Shown piece after piece: positions 1 to 5,248 of a stretch of DNA of 12,321 nt (position 1 is its first letter; each line of letters opens with the position of its first letter). The notes under the pieces were generated by a model, which had not been told where the DNA came from, did not search any database, and saw only the letters and a program-made list of their open reading frames with translations. This stretch comes from Gammaproteobacteria bacterium. GTDB lineage: Bacteria > Gemmatimonadota > Gemmatimonadetes > Longimicrobiales > Gaopeijiaceae. The position numbers and the translations under genes are program-made. The stretch spans positions 1 through 12,321 of the forward strand of contig VYDD01000186.1 of NCBI GenBank assembly GCA_009843625.1. Direction: 5' to 3'.

Positions 1-1119
1 GAGATGCAGCGCGCGGAGGGACGACGCTCCGGTCGCCTTCTGCATGAGCTGAAGAGCCACATCGACCAGCCGATCGCGGCCATCCTCACGCTCAACACCG
101 TGGCCCACACCGCGGGCGCCGCGTTCGCGGGGTCGCTGGCCTACGAACTCTTCGGCAGCGCGTGGGTGGCCGGCTTCTCGGCCGTCTTCACATTCGCCAT
201 CCTGGTCTTCTCCGAAATCATTCCCAAGACCGCCGGAGCCCGCTTCTGCAAGCAGCTCGCCCCCTCGTCCGCCTACGTCCTCAAGGCGCTGACCTTCACC
301 ATGACACCCGTGCTCGTGCCTCTCTACTGGGTGCAGAGGCTGATGCAGGGATCGGGGAACGGCCCGGACATCAGCCGCGAGGAAATCGAAGTGATGGCGC
401 GGATGGCGTGGACCACCGGAACCCTGGCGGAGGACGAATGGCAGGTGGTGTCCAACGTCATGCGCCTGGGCGACGTCCCGGTGGGCGAGGTCATGACGCC
501 GCGCACCGACATCGTGGCGATCGATGCGGGCGCCACCGTCGAAGAGGCCAAGCAGGTCATGCTCGACCACGGCCACCTGCGGCTCCCGGTGCACACCGGA
601 ACCCTCGACAGGATCGTGGGCGTGCTGGTGGCGCGCGACCTGTGGCGGGCCGACCAGAAGGGGGTGACCGAGATCCGCGATCTGCCCCGCGCGCCGGTCT
701 TCGCCCCCGTCTCGCGGCCCGTTCAGGAGCTCATTCCGGAGCTCCAGGACAAGGGCGCCAAGATGGCGATCGTGCTCGATGAATTCGGCGGCACCGCGGG
801 GCTTGCAACCTTCGAGGACCTCATCGAGGAGATCGTGGGGGAGATCCGGGACGAGCACGAGGCGCACGAACCCGCCGAATTCCAGCGCCTGGCCGACGGG
901 AGCGTCCGGATCTGGGGAGGCGTCTCGGTGCGCGAGGCCAACCAGCGGCTGCGCCTGGAGCTGCCCTCCGACCTGTCCGATACCGTCGGCGGATACGTCT
1001 TCGGGAGCCTGCACCGGGTGCCCCGGCGGGGCGACGAAGTGGGGGTGGATGGCGGGCGGTTGCGGGTCGCGCGCATGCGCGGCCGCCGCGTGGAATTTGT
1101 CGTATTTCTCCCGGACTAA
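1..1119 (+). CDS. CNNM/CorC-family DUF21-CBS transporter-like membrane protein, 5' end outside window
   Basis: The reading frame is open to the first base, so the start lies upstream and the ATG at 4 is probably internal. Numbering from that ATG (371 residues): residues about 1-115 are the rear part of a DUF21 membrane domain with hydrophobic segments around 24-50, 53-73 and 92-112 and the hallmark FSEIIPKTAGAR at 69-80. A CBS pair follows at about 155-280, with VMTPRTDIVAID at 163-174 and DEFGGTAGLATFEDLIEEI at 259-277. A CorC_HlyC C-terminal domain fills about 292-371, with TVGGYVFGSLHRVPRRGD at 327-344. Members of this family sit in the inner membrane and are linked to Mg2+/Co2+ export or resistance; the CBS pair binds adenine nucleotides. 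The ion specificity here cannot be read from sequence. The family identity is firm, the substrate is not. It ends 289 bases before glnA and has no clear terminator of its own directly after the stop. Confidence 0.92.
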   Translation, partial: EMQRAEGRRSGRLLHELKSHIDQPIAAILTLNTVAHTAGAAFAGSLAYELFGSAWVAGFSAVFTFAILVFSEIIPKTAGARFCKQLAPSSAYVLKALTFTMTPVLVPLYWVQRLMQGSGNGPDISREEIEVMARMAWTTGTLAEDEWQVVSNVMRLGDVPVGEVMTPRTDIVAIDAGATVEEAKQVMLDHGHLRLPVHTGTLDRIVGVLVARDLWRADQKGVTEIRDLPRAPVFAPVSRPVQELIPELQDKGAKMAIVLDEFGGTAGLATFEDLIEEIVGEIRDEHEAHEPAEFQRLADGSVRIWGGVSVREANQRLRLELPSDLSDTVGGYVFGSLHRVPRRGDEVGVDGGRLRVARMRGRRVEFVVFLPD

Positions 1120-1172
1120 TGTCGCATTCCGGCAGGACAGGCGGTGCTGACGGGATCGCCGCCCAGGGAAGG

Positions 1173-1199
1173 TTGACAGGCTCGCAAGCCGCTGATAAC
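1173..1199 (+). promoter_or_regulatory. Candidate sigma70-type promoter for glnA
   Basis: A perfect TTGACA (1173-1178) is followed after 15 bases by GATAAC (1194-1199, four of six matches to TATAAT). The spacing is two bases shorter than ideal. If used, transcription would begin near 1206 and give glnA a leader of about 200 bases. No sigma54-type GG-N10-GC element was seen here. Confidence 0.45.
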
Positions 1200-1274
1200 G
1201 TGCCTCGTGCTGAACATGGTTGACCCGCTCAGGATCGCCCCATGAGGGCCGTCGTCCCCGGGCGGAGGTGTCTC

Positions 1275-1324
1275 CGGCCAGGACCCGGACGAAGTGTCTC
1301 CGGGAACCTGGCCGCTTCTCTTTT
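1275..1324 (+). terminator. Terminator-like or attenuator-like hairpin with T-rich tail in the glnA leader
   Basis: CGGCCAGG (1275-1282) pairs perfectly with CCTGGCCG (1307-1314). Nested inside, CCCGGA (1284-1289) pairs with TCCGGG (1299-1304) around a 9-base loop. The 14 base pairs are interrupted only by a 1x2 internal loop. CTTCTCTTTT (1315-1324) follows directly. This is the shape of an intrinsic terminator. It lies upstream of glnA and downstream of the promoter candidate at 1173, so it could attenuate glnA. It could also end transcripts from the upstream CorC-like gene if glnA has a later promoter. CGGAG at 1263-1267 can pair with CTCCG at 1272-1276 or with the second copy at 1298-1302, a possible alternative fold. 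Confidence 0.5.
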
Positions 1325-1364
1325 GCAGACTTTCCATCGGCTTGATCTGATTCCCGGGGCGCGC

Positions 1365-1381
1365 GGTCCGCGTCCCGGACC
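1365..1381 (+). other. Short GC hairpin just before the glnA ribosome binding site
   Basis: GGTCCG (1365-1370) and CGGACC (1376-1381) form a 6-bp stem with a 5-base loop, ending 15 bases before the glnA Shine-Dalgarno sequence. There is no T-tract, so termination is unlikely. It may simply structure the leader. Confidence 0.35.
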
Positions 1382-1396
1382 CCTTTCCCAACTCAG

Positions 1397-1401
1397 CGGA
1401 G
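1397..1401 (+). promoter_or_regulatory. Ribosome binding site that decides the glnA start
   Basis: CGGAG lies 7 bases before the ATG at 1409 but only 1 base before the in-frame GTG at 1403. The spacing selects the ATG at 1409, two codons after the GTG. Confidence 0.6.
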
Positions 1402-1408
1402 CGTGACC

Positions 1409-2824
1409 ATGGACCGGAACGAGTACCTGTACGCAGCGGAAGAATGTCGAGACGAGATGGAGGAGTACATCGACGAGATGGGCAGTCGCAACGGACTGTC
1501 CCTCACGAGCACCGACGACGTCACGAAGTACGTGAAGGACCACAACGTCAGCTCGATTCGTCTCTGGTTCTCCGACATCCTGGGCAACCTCAAGTCCTTC
1601 TCGATCACCCCCAAGGAGCTGGCCGGCGCCTTCGAGGAGGGAATGGGCTTCGACGGCTCCTCCATTCAGGGCTACAAGCGGATCCAGGAAAGCGACATGG
1701 TCGCGTTCCCGGTGCCGGACACGGCCCAGGTGCTGCCCTTCCGCTCCGGCGGGGGACGGTCGATGCGCATGATGGCCCAGATCCGCAACCCAGACGGATC
1801 GGCATACGACGGCGACCCCCGCAACATCCTCATCCGCACCCTGGATCGACTCGAGGATCACGGGTGCACGAACATGTACGTCGGCCCGGAGGCGGAGTAC
1901 TTCTACTTCAAGAACGAGAGGGGCACCGAGCTTCTCGACGACGCCGGATATTTCGACATCAACCCCGTCGACATCGGGGACGACATCCGCGAAGTCACGG
2001 TGTGCGCGCTCGAGGCGATGGGCATCCAGATCGAGTATCACCACCACGAAGTCGGGCCGTCGCAGCACGAAATCGACATCCGCTACAAGGATGCGCTTCA
2101 GATGGCGGACGGCCTCCAGACCTACAAGTACCTGGTCAAGGAGATCGCGCGCCGCTGCGGGGCGTTCGCAACCTTCATGCCCAAGCCCCTCGCGGGAGAG
2201 AACGGGAGCGGCATGCACACCCACCTGTCGCTCTTCAGCGGCAACCAGAACGCCTTCTACGACGGCACCGACGAGCACCATCTGAGCGCGATGGCCAAGC
2301 ACTTCATCGCCGGGGTGCTGAAGCACTCGCGCGAGATGGCGCTGGTCACCAACCCGACCCACAACTCCTACCGGCGCCTGGTGCCCGGCTACGAAGCGCC
2401 GGTTTACATCGCGTGGGCCGAGCGCAACCGGTCGGCGGCCATCCGCATCCCGATGTACAAGCCCGGCAAGGAGGTGGCCACCCGCATCGAGCTGCGCTTC
2501 CCGGATCCCACCTGCAACCCCTACCTGACCTTCGCGGTCATGCTCGCCGCCGGCCTCGAAGGCGTCGAGAACGAGCTGTCCTGCCCGGATCCGGTAACGG
2601 TGGACATCTACCACCTCACCTCGAAGTGGCGTGAGCAGATGGGCATCGACGCCCTGCCCCACGACCTGTTCGAAGCCGCGCGCGTCGGCCAGTTCAGCGA
2701 CTTCCTGAAGAACGCCCTGGGCGAGGACGTGCACCGCAAGCTGATCGAGACCAAGCTGGAGGAAGCGGACGTCTTCCGCCTGCACGTCTCGCAGCTCGAC
2801 CTGAAGAAGCACCTGGTGCTGTAG
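1409..2824 (+). CDS. glnA: Glutamine synthetase, type I (alpha-like)
   Basis: Makes glutamine from glutamate, ammonium and ATP in the cytoplasm, the main entry of ammonium into metabolism. The 471 residues show the N-terminal beta-grasp domain (about 36-120) and the catalytic domain (about 125-471). Visible motifs are FDGSSIQGYKRIQESDM 81-97, metal-site GPEAEYF 159-165, HHHEVGPSQHEID 211-223, MPKPLAGENGSGMHTHLSL 257-275, NPTHNSYRRLVPGYEAP 315-331 and RIELRFPDPTCNPYL 359-373. It lacks the extra insertion of adenylylated beta-type enzymes and aligns in length with Bacillus-type GlnA. The Arg in KRIQESDM matches the Bacillus feedback-inhibition arginine, so direct feedback control is more likely than adenylylation (inference). 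Relative to the Bacillus protein it carries about 28 extra N-terminal residues, rich in Glu/Asp. The leader holds a promoter and a terminator-like hairpin. The family is certain. Confidence 0.97.
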   Translation: MDRNEYLYAAEECRDEMEEYIDEMGSRNGLSLTSTDDVTKYVKDHNVSSIRLWFSDILGNLKSFSITPKELAGAFEEGMGFDGSSIQGYKRIQESDMVAFPVPDTAQVLPFRSGGGRSMRMMAQIRNPDGSAYDGDPRNILIRTLDRLEDHGCTNMYVGPEAEYFYFKNERGTELLDDAGYFDINPVDIGDDIREVTVCALEAMGIQIEYHHHEVGPSQHEIDIRYKDALQMADGLQTYKYLVKEIARRCGAFATFMPKPLAGENGSGMHTHLSLFSGNQNAFYDGTDEHHLSAMAKHFIAGVLKHSREMALVTNPTHNSYRRLVPGYEAPVYIAWAERNRSAAIRIPMYKPGKEVATRIELRFPDPTCNPYLTFAVMLAAGLEGVENELSCPDPVTVDIYHLTSKWREQMGIDALPHDLFEAARVGQFSDFLKNALGEDVHRKLIETKLEEADVFRLHVSQLDLKKHLVL

Positions 2825-2835
2825 GCGCGACTGGA

Positions 2836-2867
2836 CTGCCCGCGAGGCCGGACCGGCAATCGGGCAG
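2836..2867 (+). terminator. Possible glnA terminator hairpin
   Basis: CTGCCCG (2836-2842) pairs with CGGGCAG (2861-2867), and the interior GCCGG/CCGGC (2847-2857) adds a second dyad. It begins 11 bases after the glnA stop. It is followed by GAAAGAAG rather than a T-run, so it is not a classic intrinsic terminator. Confidence 0.35.
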
Positions 2868-2883
2868 GAAAGAAGCCGGGTAT

Positions 2884-2933
2884 CGACCCCCGGTGGTCAC
2901 GGGTCCGGACGGACCCTCAGCCGCCGGGGGTCG
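2884..2933. terminator. Nested 50-base dyad between convergent glnA and lspA, possible bidirectional terminator
   Basis: CGACCCCCGG (2884-2893) is a perfect inverted partner of CCGGGGGTCG (2924-2933). Between them GGGTCC (2901-2906) pairs with GGACCC (2911-2916) around a GGAC loop. The structure spans the lspA stop codon (2917-2919, minus strand). Only TTT follows on the plus side and no T-run on the minus side, so a hairpin is certain on paper but termination is inferred from its place between converging genes. Confidence 0.45.
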
Positions 2934-3507
2934 TTTCCGTGGTGGCGGAGGCGTCCTCCGACCGGGCGGGAAGGCCTGGCTCCGGCTCGGCGGAGCCGGG
3001 CTCTTCCGGGCCGGCCGCGGCCTCCTGCGCGCGGGTGCGCTCCTCGCGCCAGAACGAGATGCCGAGCAGGACCGCGCCGCAGGTGATCGCGGAATCGGCC
3101 ACGTTGAAGATCGGCCAGTGCATGAAGCCCAGGTCGATCGGACCGATGAAGTCCACCACCCCGCGATCCCAGCGCACCCGGTCCACCAGGTTGCCGAGCG
3201 CCCCGGAGAGGATGAGCGCGATCGACACCACCTTCACCCGGTCCCCGCTCTCGCTCTGGATGAAGAGCACGGCCAGCAGCCCCATGGCCAGGATCGTCAC
3301 CGGAATGAAGAACCAGCGCGGATCGTTGCCGATGGAGATGCCGAAGGCCGCCCCCCGGTTGAAGGCGAGGGTCAGCGGCAGGAGGCCGTCCAGGAGCTCC
3401 ATCCGGCGTCCGCCGCCGAGCGCGGTCAGCGCCCAGCGCTTGGTGATGACGTCGAGCAGGAGAACCGCCGGAAGGATGGCGGCGAGAATGCGGAGTTTGA
3501 TGTTCAC
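2917..3507 (-). CDS. lspA: Lipoprotein signal peptidase (signal peptidase II)
   Basis: Inner-membrane aspartyl protease that cleaves the signal peptide of diacylglyceryl-modified prolipoproteins. The 196 residues show four hydrophobic segments (about 6-20, 65-84, 92-108, 133-152) and the family motifs: D19 in LLDVITK, N50 in FNRGAAFGI, SGALGNLVDR 101-110, VVDF 117-120 and FNVADSAI 134-141. D119 and D138 are the expected catalytic pair. From about 155 it has a Glu/Pro/Ala/Thr-rich hydrophilic tail not needed by the family core. The start is GTG with only a weak AGG upstream; no better in-frame start is present. Its start is 20 bases after the tmRNA 3' end on the same strand, so it may depend on read-through from ssrA or on a promoter inside it. 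Confidence 0.96.
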   Translation of the reverse strand: MNIKLRILAAILPAVLLLDVITKRWALTALGGGRRMELLDGLLPLTLAFNRGAAFGISIGNDPRWFFIPVTILAMGLLAVLFIQSESGDRVKVVSIALILSGALGNLVDRVRWDRGVVDFIGPIDLGFMHWPIFNVADSAITCGAVLLGISFWREERTRAQEAAAGPEEPGSAEPEPGLPARSEDASATTETTPGG

Positions 3508-3527
3508 GTGCCTGGGAAGGTGGGGGA

Positions 3528-3880
3528 TGGAGGCGGCGGGAGTCGAACCCGCGTCCGCGAGTGGGTCCGGCGAAGCTTCTACGTGCGTAGATCGCTGTTG
3601 GGCTTCATCGGGTGAGCGGCCAGCGACCCGCCGGCTCCCCGACTAGCCGTCGAATGTCTCACCCGCGGTGCGACGGCATCGCCGCGGGCCAGCCCAACTT
3701 GTCGACGCCTCGGAGGCCTGCCTTGGGCGGGCGGGCCAGGAGACGGGCTGTGAGAAAACTCAGGCAGCCAGTGCCATGTGATTGTTGGCAATTGTGTTGA
3801 TTCCGGGTTTTTTGCGAGGCTTCCCGGACCTCGGCACGCTACCCCGCGTTCACCAAACACGTCGAAGCCGTTACGCCCCC
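3528..3880 (-). ncRNA. ssrA: Transfer-messenger RNA (tmRNA, 353 nt)
   Basis: Rescues stalled ribosomes and tags the nascent protein for degradation together with SmpB. On the minus strand the 5' end reads GGGGGCGTAACGGCTTCGAC, and its first seven bases pair with CGCCTCC at the 3' end (3535-3529, one G-U), followed by discriminator A at 3528. The T-arm is GCGGG-TTCGACT-CCCGC. Upstream of the tag a clear pseudoknot is visible: CGAGG (3833-3829) with CCTCG (3819-3815), and TCCGGG (3828-3823) with CCCGGA (3807-3802). The bases after A3528 are TCC, so the CCA tail is not encoded and must be added. It sits 86 bases after dusB and 20 bases before lspA, all on the same strand. No convincing promoter could be assigned in 3881-3966. 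Confidence 0.96.
3760..3789 (-). other. tmRNA tag-peptide reading frame, ANNHMALAA-stop
   Basis: Resume codon GCC at 3789 starts Ala-Asn-Asn-His-Met-Ala-Leu-Ala-Ala, then TGA (3762-3760). It ends in the ALAA degron expected for ClpXP/ClpAP recognition. The stop lies in the helix made by GGCTG and TGAG with CTCA and CAGCC, as is usual downstream of the tag. Nine encoded residues is one fewer than the E. coli tag. The exact resume codon is inferred from the degron and the pseudoknot spacing. Confidence 0.85.
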
Positions 3881-3966
3881 GTACGGTCTGGTGCAGACGG
3901 CTCAATGTCCGTTGCACGTTCTCCTTTGCTCTTGTGTTGGTCGCCGATCGCTCGCGTCCGCCGCGC

Positions 3967-4962
3967 TCAGGCGGCGCTCGCCAGCTCGCGTTCAAGATAG
4001 CACTTCAGCACTTCCCGTGTTTCCTCGAGGGTGGTCAGGCTGAATAGCCGGGTGCGGAGCTGGCGCCCGTTGGGCAGCCCCTTCGTGTACCAGCCCATGT
4101 GCTTGCGGAACTCGATGACCGCCTTCTTGTGATTCCGCTCGAAGTCCACCGCGTTCTGCGCGTGCTCGAGGCAGACGGCCAGGCGCTCGGCCGGATCCGG
4201 AAGCGGGGGAAGGCTCCGGCCGTCGAGCGCGGCGCGGGCGCCCGCGAACACCCACGGGCTGCCGTGGGAAGCGCGCGCGATCATGACCCCGGCGCACCCC
4301 GTCTCCTCCTGCATGCGGCGCGCGTCCTCCCCGGTCTTGATGTCGCCGTTGCCCACGACCGGGATGTCCAGCGCATCGACCAGGGCCGCGATCTCGTGCC
4401 AGCGCGCGTGCCCTGAATACATGTCCGCCCTGGTGCGCGGATGCAGCGTGACCACGGCGGCGCCCGCGTCCTGGCAGCGCAGGCCGATGGTGACCGGGTC
4501 GCGCGTCTTCTCGTCGAAGCCGCTCCGGATCTTGGTCGTGACCGGCAGCGGCGTGGCGCGCACCACCGCGCGCACGATGCGCTCGACCAGCCCCAGATCG
4601 CGCAGGCAGCCCGAACCGCCGTTGCGCTTCACCACCTTCTTGACCGGGCACCCGAAATTGATGTCGACGAAGTCGGGCCGGTACACGTCCGAGACCAGCG
4701 CCGCGGCCTCCGCCATGCGCTCGGGGCGGGCGCCGAAGATCTGCACCCCGATGGGCCGCTCCTCCTCCTCGAAGCGCAGGTACGCGCGCGTGCGCTCGTT
4801 CCCGTGGCAGATGCCCTCCGCGCTCACGAACTCCGTCACCACCACGTCCGCGCCGAAGCGGCGGCACAGTCGCCGGAAGGGCGACTCGCTCACTCCGGCC
4901 TGGGGGGCGAGAAAGAGGGGGACGTAGCCGCTCGAGGCGTCGGGAAGGTAGGGGAATCTCAT
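3967..4962 (-). CDS. dusB: tRNA-dihydrouridine synthase, DusB-like
   Basis: FMN enzyme that reduces uridines in the tRNA D-loop (and related positions) with NAD(P)H. The 331 residues match family length. A TIM barrel (about 15-245) shows LAPQAGVSESPFR 18-30, QIFG 74-77, DINFGCPVKKV 100-110, GGSGCL 115-120 (C119 lies where the catalytic-acid cysteine is expected), VTTKIRSGFD 141-150, TLHPRTR 172-178 and the phosphate-binding VVGNGDI 202-208 and IARASHGSPW 228-237. The C-terminal helical tRNA-binding domain contains HKKAVIEFRKHMGWY. The frame runs upstream to 5127 without a stop, but the extra 55 residues are not family-like, so the ATG at 4962 is chosen. No Shine-Dalgarno sequence precedes it. 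In many bacteria dus genes pair with fis or ntrBC; here the neighbours are ssrA and lspA. The exact Dus subfamily is likely but not proven. Confidence 0.94.
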   Translation of the reverse strand: MRFPYLPDASSGYVPLFLAPQAGVSESPFRRLCRRFGADVVVTEFVSAEGICHGNERTRAYLRFEEEERPIGVQIFGARPERMAEAAALVSDVYRPDFVDINFGCPVKKVVKRNGGSGCLRDLGLVERIVRAVVRATPLPVTTKIRSGFDEKTRDPVTIGLRCQDAGAAVVTLHPRTRADMYSGHARWHEIAALVDALDIPVVGNGDIKTGEDARRMQEETGCAGVMIARASHGSPWVFAGARAALDGRSLPPLPDPAERLAVCLEHAQNAVDFERNHKKAVIEFRKHMGWYTKGLPNGRQLRTRLFSLTTLEETREVLKCYLERELASAA

Positions 4963-4971
4963 GGATGCAAA

Positions 4972-5000
4972 GATATCACTTCGGCATGGCCCGTGTGCAA
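4972..5000 (-). promoter_or_regulatory. Weak candidate dusB promoter, possibly giving a near-leaderless message
   Basis: On the minus strand TTGCAC (5000-4995) and GATATC (4977-4972) are 17 bases apart. Each matches consensus at three of six positions. Transcription would begin within a few bases of the dusB ATG at 4962, which would agree with the missing Shine-Dalgarno sequence. Support is weak. Confidence 0.25.
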
Positions 5001-5049
5001 AGCCCGGCGCGGCGTATGTCCGAAGCGCGGCGTGGCCGGTGCGCAAGGC
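4982..5049. repeat. Imperfect direct repeat upstream of dusB
   Basis: Positions 4982-5003 and 5028-5049 match at 18 of 22 bases with a 46-base period. Between and overlapping them GCGCGGCGT is repeated exactly at 5007-5015 and 5025-5033. The origin or role is unknown. It lies in the 286-base divergent region between dusB and amt, and one copy contains the weak dusB -35 candidate. Confidence 0.4.
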
Positions 5050-5061
5050 AGCCTCAGGGCC

Positions 5062-5085
5062 CTGCCGGGATGATCCCGAGGGCAG
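5062..5085. promoter_or_regulatory. Dyad-symmetric operator candidate before the amt promoter
   Basis: CGGGATGATCCCG (5066-5078) is a perfect palindrome around a central G. It is flanked by CTGC (5062-5065) and GCAG (5082-5085), which also pair. A further 10-base palindrome CAGGGCCCTG lies at 5055-5064. The dyad ends two bases before the -35 candidate, a position suited to a DNA-binding regulator of amt. The regulator is unknown. Confidence 0.4.
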
Positions 5086-5086
5086 C

Positions 5087-5115
5087 TTGCGGAACGGGAA
5101 ACCGACACAGATAAT
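5087..5115 (+). promoter_or_regulatory. Probable sigma70-type promoter for amt
   Basis: TTGCGG (5087-5092), a 17-base spacer, then GATAAT (5110-5115, five of six matches). The predicted start near 5122 gives a leader of about 127 bases before the amt ATG. The leader contains an inverted repeat TGCCG-N11-CGGCA at 5153-5173. No sigma54 site was found. Confidence 0.5.
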
Positions 5116-5152
5116 GACGCATTCCATGATGGATCGGTCGTGAAGCGATGGG

Positions 5153-5173
5153 TGCCGGCCATATCAGTCGGCA
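5153..5173. promoter_or_regulatory. Inverted repeat in the amt leader
   Basis: TGCCG and CGGCA arms are separated by 11 bases. The site is about 30-50 bases downstream of the predicted amt start point and 75 bases before the ATG. It could be an operator or a weak leader hairpin. The short arms make chance possible. Confidence 0.25.
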
Positions 5174-5248
5174 AATGCGACGTTTTCGTTGATGGATGCG
5201 ACAAAACCGGGCCAACCGCGACACAACCATATCACCACCGGAGAAACC

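Noticed and set aside
1153..1239. GGATCGCC repeated at 1153-1160 and 1232-1239 around the glnA promoter candidate
   Set aside because: An 8-base exact repeat 79 bases apart is too easily due to chance in GC-rich DNA to call an operator.
1229..2812. 527-residue open frame on the minus strand opposite glnA
   Set aside because: Low-complexity Arg/Val/His/Asp-rich sequence without domains. It mirrors the codon bias of the certain glnA gene on the other strand.
3520..3545. Integration (att) site at the tmRNA 3' end
   Set aside because: tmRNA genes are frequent targets, but no integrase and no second copy of the 3' end were seen in the window.
3579..3995. Frame within and upstream of ssrA, with AAGGAG before a GTG near 3917
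   Set aside because: It lies almost wholly within the tmRNA, whose structure is clear. The protein has no recognisable features.
4987..5049. Sigma54-like elements (TGGCC...GTGCAA) upstream of amt
   Set aside because: The GG and GC dinucleotides are 7 bases apart instead of 10, and they belong to the imperfect repeat.
4963..5127. N-terminal 55-residue extension of DusB
   Set aside because: Not family-like, repetitive, and it contains the divergent promoter region. The ATG at 4962 gives normal DusB length.
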